Assembly: GCA_026874595.1 (NCBI GenBank)
Contig: CM049310.1
Location: 15,166,058-15,230,057 of the forward strand
Source: Sipunculus nudus
Taxonomy: Eukaryota; Annelida; Sipuncula; Golfingiida; Sipunculidae
Reading direction: 5' to 3'
DNA: 64,000 nucleotides
A program made the translations under genes and the position numbers. The notes below the pieces were generated by a model. The model worked only from the letters and a program-made list of their open reading frames with translations. It made no database searches and was not told the origin of the DNA. This document shows, one piece after another, positions 56,012-64,000 of this stretch; positions within the stretch are counted from its first letter, which is position 1, and each line of letters begins with the position of its first letter.

Positions 56012-56771
56012 CTGCAATAAAAATCATCATTCAGTTATTTGAGTTAACAGCCACAGGATAAATGTCATGGTTATGTTCAAGCATTCTAACCAATCCAAAG
56101 AACCTTACAACCATATATAAGTTCAATTCTTGTAATATTTTGTAAACCCCACTTTTATAAAAAAAATTAACATACATACTGAAGAGGGTAGGACAGAGGA
56201 TTTCAGAATAGAGGGGGGCCAATACAGTGATGTGGCAAAGTTGCAGAGATGGGTAATGAAGTGTTGGGGGGGGGGGTATGAGATGGGGTACCTTCCATGC
56301 TGTTAAAATCAAGTCTGTAATGGTTCAATCTGTGTTAGTTTCAATGCCTGTTTTTATTATTAAGCTTTCATTTTTCTGTTAACAAGATTTTTCATACCTA
56401 AATCCCTCCTGTTAAACAGTTTTTTTTTTTATTTGAAGTAGCCTTACTTTTAGACAAGAAATAATATACTACATTTTATATAACAGTCTTGCAGAAACAG
56501 GTAGATTGTGGCAGAGGTGAATGAATGATGCAAAGCAATCACAAATGGAGACTGGATTTTGGGGTACTGACTATTGGGTCATTCTATTGGTTGCTGGGAA
56601 ACATTCAATTTTAATATTTTTGTTTGGCTTTTCTTGCATCTAGAATTTTAATCACCATGCAAAGCAATTCACACTAAATACCTACATGTATATACTACAT
56701 TTTTTGAATTTTGAAATAATACACAGGTAATACTAAGGGTAACTGCAACTAAATACTTTTTGAGTTTTTAT

Positions 56772-56801
56772 TAGCTCAGCTGACTGAAAGTCAACTGTAA
56801 A
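56772..56801 (+). mobile_element. Isolated end fragment of the hairpin element family
   Basis: TTAGCTCAGCTGACTGAAAG followed by TCAACTG matches the 5' hairpin of the 44-kb elements. The rest of the element is absent. Confidence 0.55.
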
Positions 56802-57639
56802 CATTACAGCTGTAAACTGAAAATTTTCTACTGCTCTTAAATTTAACAAATTTAGAAATGATAATTTTATTTGTGAAAATTTCATGCAATCTAAAAATTA
56901 TGCTGCACCCACAGGAAATTAATCTGATGCTGGAGATGATCTTGCCACAATACAGACTCAAGAAACATGTAAAATTTCCAGAAAACTCTCAAACATTTTA
57001 TTTCAGAGTTCTTTAAAAACAAGCTGATATAATAGAAAAGTCATGAAAACCATCATATGACAGTACATAATCACACAAGATTGCTAAAGAAGGCTGATGT
57101 AACTATGAACAGGATCTGCTACACCTTAAACTGGTAGCAGAAGGCAGTCACAAGCATAATCAGTCAAGAAATATAGGTTCTTTAAGGATCAATTCATGGA
57201 GTTATAATTAGAGGAGAGAGTTATTGGAGCATCATCCGTGTCCCAGCCCCAGAGGTTTTATTGCTGCTCCCAAATGTACTAATGAGGGAAGTCCATTGTA
57301 CTCACAGTCCTACGCTATTTCGGCTGATTCAATATACCAATATATTGATACATATTGATACGACACATTGATACAGTTACAGATAAGTTACACATGCTGT
57401 ATCTTTGTATCGATAAAACACAAAAACACCTCACAAATATAGATACAAGTCATACAACCCTAGCCTAAACTATAAGCTGAGTTATTTATAAAGTGTAAGC
57501 TGCTTTTCTTTCATTATATTGACCTTTTAACACTTAAATATATACTAATGCATATAGTTCTCAGTGCTCCCATGACAATGATAGTATTATATTACGATCT
57601 TTGTTTATGAAAAACATTATAAACAGAGGTCACAAAGCT

Positions 57640-58370
57640 ACATTGTGGTATCGCCATGAAAACTGATCAGGAAAAAATGGATTTAGACGAAACTCAACTG
57701 AAATATAAACCAATATATTATCTCGCCTAAGTTTGATTCCCCGCATAATCCATGCACAGTTAATGAGGTCAGAAGTCACCTTTGGTGGTGCTGTAATGAC
57801 TTAACAAAATTCTTAAGGATATTCATAAAACTCAGTATAAATATTAATAAATACAGTGTCGCACCTGAATTTAATTCTCATCAAAATTTTTCATGCATAT
57901 TTAATGAAGTCAGAGGTCACAAGACATAAAACGGGTGTATTATGCATGTTTGCAGTGCTCTTGTTCTGTAAAGTGAAGGTTACAATCTTTTCAGTGATGT
58001 CTTTCCTTAATGTATATCTTTTCTTTGAACCAAGCAAGCCATTAATAAAGATTAGTCTGTCCCAGCTGCAACAAGGGGGTTGGGGGGCCCTTATAATAAC
58101 TTTTTTGCCCTACTGGAGCAAAGGCCTTGTTGACATCAGAGAAACTAGATGTGGTCGGACAATGGTCCTCAGAGGGCCCTGCATTTCTGCTTTCTGTCTT
58201 GGACTGGTTTACATATGGGTGAAAAGTTTAGGTTAAAGTTGAAAAATATGACAAACAGAATAAGGTTTTTATCCATATGCATGAGGGAAAAAATCCTACT
58301 TGTTCTAAAAATATTAAAGAAGATATGTCTGAAATAATGTGTGCAATAGAAAATCAACAATTGTACTCTG
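57640..58370. repeat. Degraded repeat units left of the 58.4-kb array
   Basis: Two related segments (about 57722-57790 and 57868-57925) share a CATGCA...TTAATGA-GTCAGA-GTCAC pattern at a spacing of about 145 bp. The plus frame at 57856-58236 crosses them and has no domain. Confidence 0.45.
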
Positions 58371-58379
58371 TTGCCCATA

Positions 58380-58999
58380 TTTTATTTTGAGCAAGTCTGT
58401 ATTTCAATAGGTCAGAAGCCCCCATATAGGCACCAATGATCCATATGAATTTGAGAAAGATCAAGATATAGGGTGCAAAAGAAAATCGATGATTGTCCTC
58501 TGGCAGCAATATTGGAATTCCAACAGGTCTGTAATTCATTAGGTCTGTAGCTCTCCTATGTAACAAACATCACTGTGAATTTGGGAAAGTTTAACTATGT
58601 TTTTGAGTAATCGCCTGCAAAAGAAAATCAGCGATTGGGCTGTGTTGGCCATATTGGAATTCCGACAGGTCTGTAATTCAACAGGTCTGGAGCCCTCATT
58701 TGTTCTAATCATCCCTGTGAATTTGGGAAATCTGAAGTATGTTGTTGTTGAGTTATCGTGCACGAAAGAAAATGAGTGATTGAGCTGTGGCGGCCATATT
58801 GGAATTGCGACAGTCTGTAATTCAATAGGTCTGGAGCCCTTGTATGTACCTATCATCCCTGTGAATTTTGGAAAGCTGAAGTATGTTGTTGTTGAGTTAT
58901 CATGCGCGACAGAAAGTGTCACTGACGGAAGGACGGAAGTAAGGAAGGACAGACTGAAACGGTGGTCACTAAAGGGCACTGCTTGTCAAGCAGTGCCCT
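58380..58999 (+). mobile_element. Tandem ~140-bp units ending in a perfect hairpin (Helitron-like)
   Basis: Four units carry AGGTCTGTAATTCAA and GGCCATATTGGAATT, with repeat positions near 58409, 58541, 58683 and 58827. A GACGGAAGGACGGA block follows, then GGGCACTGCTTG-TC-AAGCAGTGCCC (58975-58999), a near-perfect stem-loop followed by TAATTA. CTAA right at the hairpin followed by T is reminiscent of a Helitron 3' end, although the usual gap between hairpin and CTRR is missing. No coding capacity. Confidence 0.6.
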
Positions 59000-61050
59000 A
59001 ATTATAGTTAAATACCAAGTGACCCATAATGTACAGTATTCACTTAAACATGTACATTCATTACATTTAAATTAAATATTTATCTAGGAAGTAACTGTTT
59101 TAATAGCTTTGTTGCAAGCATTACTGCAGTACTTGCTGAGAGCAACACAATTTATCAGGGACAACATTAGGGCAACAGGCTGCTGCTGACAGCCAGCTTA
59201 AAGAGCTTACACATCTAGGTTTCCTATCAAGATCAAAAGCAATACCTGCTAGGCACTGTATTAGAAGTAAAATCTCCTCTATATTATACCTCCATGATAA
59301 AATTAATCTACAAGAATCACAAATGTACACAGGATTTCCAATATTACACTTTAGTTTTAATTGGATTAAGCAGATCCTGAAGCAAGAGGTATAACGGTAT
59401 ACTGTGATTTTAAAATATGATCTAACTTAAAGGCTGTAAAATCATACATATAACAAGTTAAAGGTGATCTCTGAAGCTTTTGAGTAAAGGAATTGTGCTC
59501 ACTTAACACTAATACCAAATTGCATTTCAGACCATCCTACAGGCTATAGTTAACAAGGACCAACATTTTGGCTTTAAATAGGTAAGGAAACATGTAATGG
59601 TACTGCACAGATTTAAAAAATAAAATAAATTGTATCCTATGGTCAGATATAATCTTATGAATATGAAAGTAAATACAATCCAGGTAAGAAAGTTATTATA
59701 TTATTATACTAGAACTGCAAGAACTAACACTTGATTTCAAATGTCAGTGATACACAATTAGTGACAGAGGTGTGCCTTCACCTTGCTATATTAGCAGAGA
59801 CAGCACAGAATGGTGCACAAAACATAAAATTACACATGTACACAGCTGTATATAACAATACACATAATGTTTCCTGTACACTATATCAATACCCATATAA
59901 ATTTTAAACTTGTATCATATATAAACAGTTACTTGATTCTGTACAGTTACACGTTTTATATCCTTTATCTTTTGTGTTTGTTTACATACTCCCATAAATA
60001 TTCATATGGTTATTCGCCAGAAAACATACAGGATATATTTATGTGTTTAGCGAGTGAACATATATATTTTAAATCACTTTTACATGTGACTGTGAATTTT
60101 TAACCCTTTGGGTGGATGTAGTGTGTGTCTGTGCATATATGCCCAGTTAAGGATATGAACTGTATGTTTCTGCATATCAGCATGCAGGTTCACTTATGAA
60201 CTTCTGTGTATATATGCCTGTATTGCTGAGTTAAAATGTATATGATTTGTTTGTGCCTATGTGGTCTCCACATTATTTTTCCCTTTACAATTAATTTACC
60301 ACAATAATCCACTTTATTTGTTATACATTCTTTATTGAATGATCTTGTGTTCATCTCCACTAAACACTAAAAGATGTAAAGATTATTTAGGAAATGCATA
60401 GTAAAGACAAAATTCATAAAAAAAAATGTATGATGTTTACACTTCTGATCATGCTGGTACCACTATATATACTGTTACCACAGCTTTTTTCACGTTAATC
60501 TCAAATTCATTTCTTCAAGACACAAGACTTAAATAGATCCTTAATTGTTAAATGTCAATTAGACATGAAAAAAAAGAGTATTTAATCTGATTAACTACTG
60601 ATTACACTTGACATGTTCTGGTTCTACATACATTAACCCTGCTTCAACTTACTTTAATTAATCTTATTGAAAAGTTATCTTAATTAATCTTATCAATATT
60701 GCTTCCCCATGTCTGAACAATTTCTTTTCTCTGTATTTCATTTAAAGTATATTGGTGTCTTTGGCAAATACAGGGTTAATGTATGCAAAAAACCTCATGA
60801 TTATTTATAGGCAGCAGGAAGAAAAATTTAAATATTCATGAGCAGCATATGACTTTTGAACATATAAAGAATGCTGCATCATGGACACAGACTGATTGGT
60901 AATATCAGTTAATTGATCTTCAGAATATTGTTAGCAGCTGAAGTACAAGCCTGATAACAGAAAAAAAAAACATGCAAACATGCAAGTACAAAAACCAAGA
61001 CAGCACAGGTGCATGCCAGAGCAGTTAGTTCCTGTATCAGATGCCAGGTG
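59000..61050. other. Intronic AT-rich sequence without recognisable features
   Basis: No exon, array or element identified. The minus frame at 59121-59330 is Cys/Leu-rich but has no domain and no splice support. Confidence 0.4.
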
Positions 61051-61057
61051 GCATTAC

Positions 61058-61117
61058 CTGCATGGTGATCTGCTGCACCTCTCTTGAGAGGGAGCTCTGT
61101 GAGCTGCAGCGAGACAG
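61058..61117 (-). CDS. SEC16: Sec16-like protein, penultimate exon
   Basis: A 60-base minus-strand exon is bounded by acceptor CTCCTGTTTACAG (61130-61118) and donor CAG/GTAATG (61052-61057 on the intron side). It is open in phase 0 and reads LSRCSSQSSLSREVQQITMQ. A Ser-rich SRCSS-x-SSLSREV segment close to the C-terminus is a feature I associate with animal Sec16. The exon joins in phase to the 55820-56011 exon. Its length, a multiple of three with both ends in phase 0, means it could be skipped without a frame change, as seen in many alternatively spliced Sec16 tails. Further upstream exons were not found in the remaining 2.9 kb. Confidence 0.65.
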
Positions 61118-61244
61118 CTGTAAACAGGAGAACATGCACTCATCACCCACTCACCTATCTGTATTCTTAAACAAGCTCTATCTGTATATTTCTTCAATTC
61201 TTGAAATTTCCTGTTACTATTACTACCAACTACTAAAGATCATG

Positions 61245-61445
61245 TGACTTATTTACATGTGACCTGGATGATAAATACAAAATCAAGCATGGATCACATG
61301 ATATGGTAATGTGACCTGAATGGCCACTGACAGCTTAGACATAGGTCATGTGATAATATCATGCATCCTGAATGACCAATAGAAATTGTATCAAAAGTCC
61401 CAGAACTCTCATGTGACCTGAATGCTGTGATTGGAACAATGTCCT
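61245..61445. repeat. Short degenerate repeat with ATGTGACCTGAATG motif
   Basis: ATGTGACCTG(A/G)ATG-like text occurs near 61256, 61310 and 61411, with GGTCATGTGATA between, over about 200 bases upstream of the Sec16-like exon. The spacing is irregular. Confidence 0.5.
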
Positions 61446-61449
61446 ATTT

Positions 61450-62638
61450 GACCTATAAGCAGCTTGTCAGTCCAGAACAAAGGTACAATTTGCTCATGAT
61501 GCCAGTGATCATTTTCAAGGAATATTACGATGATTAGAATATTAACCTTAAAAATGTAAAGTTCCATCTACTTTATTGCTCAAACTGAAAAGCTTGAGTG
61601 TTTTTTTATGTTCCTAATTAAACTTGGGAACAGTTGTCAACTCAAAATGAACTTTACAAAAACCTAATGAAAGTAATATCTATCATCACAAAAAGTATTT
61701 GTCCTCATGACAAGGACCAAAGAAAGAAAAGATAAAAAAAAAAATGATATGACATTAAAATATGCTAATAATTTGTAAATAGTCATGCTGAGAAAAGTGT
61801 ATAAATACAAAGTGATATCTCAAATGACAATCATTCTATTTTTCACAATGGATTCTTTTTTTTTTGGAAACAATTTCACTTATCTATCTGAAATAACATG
61901 TGTTTTGCATAGGGCTCTGGCTTGCCAAATAGGAAAATATTTTCCTTATATTTGTCAGTAATTCCTGGTAATTACTAGTAGTAAATATGGAATAAGAATT
62001 TGTTTATTCAACACCTTATGCTTAAGATCACAATACATTTAAACTTACTATAAAATCTATTGTTCTTAAGCTACACACCTGAATAATTTTTAACATGCTG
62101 TGCAGTATACTACCGCTAAGACAAATGTTTTTCATGATGGCTGGACGGAATACACTGGGCATTATGTGGACTACTTTTATATCCTGTATGTTGGATGGAC
62201 AACATTTGGTGCTATTTGCTGATTAGATCCTGGACTTTTCCTATTCTTTACATCTCTCTTTCCACCACATTTCTTTTCTTCAGTGTTCTCTTAGAGTTGG
62301 TTAATACACCAGTATCATACCATATTCCCTAGTTTATCTCACATTTTATTAATTTGTGTTTCTATGATGTAGGAAGAATGTCAGGCAAAAGAGTGTGCTG
62401 ACTCCTGCTCATGTTAGCCAGCAGTATCCTACTGTTTCCAAAAGAAACACATTGAAAATATGAATGCCTGGATGAATTCAGTACATACCGGTAGTTTAAA
62501 GGTTTGACCAAGGGTAATTTCATATGGATATGTTGCAAGAACACATTTTGGACTAACAAACAATAATCATAAATGTTTATTACTTTAGTTTTAGGACTAA
62601 TATCTAAATATTGTGATCTGTTAAATGATATAATATAT

Positions 62639-62640
<2 letters not shown>
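61450..62640. other. No supported gene
   Basis: AT-rich intronic or intergenic DNA. The minus frame at 62362-62643 has no domain support. Confidence 0.4.
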
Positions 62641-62679
<39 letters not shown>

Positions 62680-62686
62680 TCATATG

Positions 62687-62745
<59 letters not shown>

Positions 62746-62755
62746 TCATATGTGA
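62641..62755. repeat. Duplicated (TA)n plus GCTCATATGTGAA compound repeat
   Basis: Two TA tracts (about 36 and 52 bases) are each followed by TATGCTCATATGTGAA, showing a tandem duplication of microsatellite plus flank. Confidence 0.9.
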
Positions 62756-63295
62756 ATCCAGAAATATATCTTTATATTTACTTTTCGGCATATCATGATA
62801 CTCTACATCCTCTGTATAATAAATAAATCAGCACCCCTGCAATCACACTTGCATCACTCTAATACACACAGGGATAAAAATGAATTTTTGCTGTGTGTGC
62901 TCTGAAACCAACTATAGCCAATCATCCATGCAAACCTTCTAATATGCTCCGTACCAATAAGTGACAACAACTTGATTCATGCTTTGCAAACCCCACATTT
63001 ACAAGAAACAGACATGACAAACATTTGAACATGACACTTTCATTATTTATAAAACGTTATTCTATTGTAATTCTGTAGGACTGTACCGTACCATGTAGTT
63101 ACATGTCCCCCCTTCTGAAATCAGTCTTTTAACCTTTTAACTCTGATCCTTTTGTATATCAAATAATTTGGAAACCAATCATCAATTCTATCAAGAAAAC
63201 AAAATGTTTACTAATTAGGTAAATTACCCAAATTAATATTTTGCCTGTAAAAGCACAACTTAAAGTTACTTCTTTTTAAAAAATTATGAAGTTAA

Positions 63296-63633
63296 GGCCA
63301 AAAAAAATAAAAGGTATGGTTCTCAGGCACCGCCCCCATCAATTTTAAACCCCCGCATCAAAAATTTTTATTTTGATTTTCAATAGAAACTTGCCAAATT
63401 TTGTGCTGCAACACCTCGGACATTTCTTTCAAGAAGATAAAATCATACAATTTCCTTTTTTATGTAGTGCTTTTACTTGTTTAGCAAAATAAATCTGTTA
63501 TTTTCATGCTTTTCCCTAATCATTTGTTATTTTTATCGAAACATACCAAAAAATTAAAAATAAAAAACCGCCCGCTCGCATTGATTTCTGAGAAAAAGTG
63601 CCTGAGAACCATACCTTTTTTTTTATTTTGGCC
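63296..63633. mobile_element. PIF/Harbinger-like MITE with TAA target duplication
   Basis: The 338-bp element has inverted ends of about 35 bp. The left is GGCCAAAAAAAATAAAAGGT and then ATGGTTCTCAGGCAC; the right is the complement, ending ATTTTGGCC at 63633. TAA flanks both sides (63293-63295 and 63634-63636), as expected for PIF/Harbinger. The interior is AT-rich with two CCGCCC patches. The plus frame at 63506-63688 crosses the end and is not a gene. Confidence 0.8.
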
Positions 63634-64000
63634 TAATGTTGAAAAATTGGGTACACAAGCCATTATCTTATTTTACAATTTAAAATAGCATGTTTAAAAA
63701 CTTACAAATAATAATTAATTGATAAAGGCTCTGGAATTTTTGGGTTGAGGGACCTAAGAAATATTACAAATTAATGAAATATCTGTATTAAAAGTCTCCT
63801 TTAATAGTTCAAACGATACACTTTCACTTTTGATACACTGGCCAATCATTCAAAAACCATTCTCTAAATTTCTATATTAAATTATAATTCTTATGATAGA
63901 AATATATTTTTAATCTGGCCTTCACTTCACAAGGACTGTGGTAACTAGTCTGATAAAAGTTTAAAATTTTTTTAAAAATCTAAGGATTGAATAGGTGAAA

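Larger units (their letters stand above)
56012..61057 (-). other. Intron of the Sec16-like gene (about 5 kb)
   Basis: It is bounded by donor CAG/GTAATG at 61058-61052 and acceptor TTGCAG at 56017-56012. Both flanking exons are phase 0. It contains a hairpin fragment at 56772, the hairpin-ended repeat at about 57.6-59.0 kb and otherwise AT-rich DNA. The frame at 56031-56312 has no exon signals that I trust. Confidence 0.55.

Overview
The window looks like AT-rich nuclear DNA of a marine lophotrochozoan invertebrate, most likely a mollusc. The assignment is an inference from three things: long introns with GT-AG signals and AATAAA sites, a CR1-type LINE with PHD and esterase domains, and a dense load of TA microsatellites, Tigger/Harbinger MITEs and hairpin-ended rolling-circle-like repeats. 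No bacterial operon signals (promoters, Shine-Dalgarno sites, gene packing) are present. Most short open frames are chance or repeat-driven.

Layout. 1-5.2 kb: AT-rich palindromic repeats, a probable terminal exon of an unrecognised gene (2574-2663), a candidate promoter near 3.4 kb, an inverted-repeat MITE (4065-4592) and the 3' part of a Tigger/pogo element with its DNA-binding domain (4621-5201). 6.7-11.95 kb: a near full-length CR1-like LINE on the minus strand. Its ORF2 (979 aa) has all endonuclease and reverse transcriptase key residues; ORF1 is split by a -1 shift at a seven-A run; ORF1 and ORF2 overlap by ATGA. 12.8-18.2 kb: nested transposons, including a 2.66-kb TIR element that holds a MITE nested in a MITE and a candidate solo LTR. 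20.2-27.4 kb: a C2H2 zinc-finger gene on the plus strand, with a probable non-coding first exon near 20.3-20.8 kb, a 100-bp satellite of about 29.6 units in the intron, and the whole coding region in one exon (25377-27388).

27.4-41 kb: largely repeat-poor non-coding DNA, apart from a 30-bp-class minisatellite (36.57-37.44 kb). 42.3-50.7 kb: a field of degenerate units about 140-145 bp long. Each carries nuclear-receptor-like half sites (AGGTCAAAGGTCAAGGTCA type), and the field contains clustered hairpin-ended elements in head-to-head and head-to-tail order. 52.4-61.1 kb: the 3' end of a minus-strand gene whose last two phase-compatible exons (61058-61117 and 55820-56011) resemble the C-terminus of Sec16, the ER exit site scaffold. 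Minisatellites and a second hairpin-ended repeat lie in its intron and downstream. 63.3-63.6 kb: a Harbinger-like MITE with a TAA duplication.

Only two host genes are well supported: the zinc-finger gene (a probable nuclear transcription factor) and the Sec16-like tail (COPII secretion). Nothing suggests they work together. The most unusual content is the receptor-motif repeat field, the LINE recoding and coupling signals, and the layered transposon nest.
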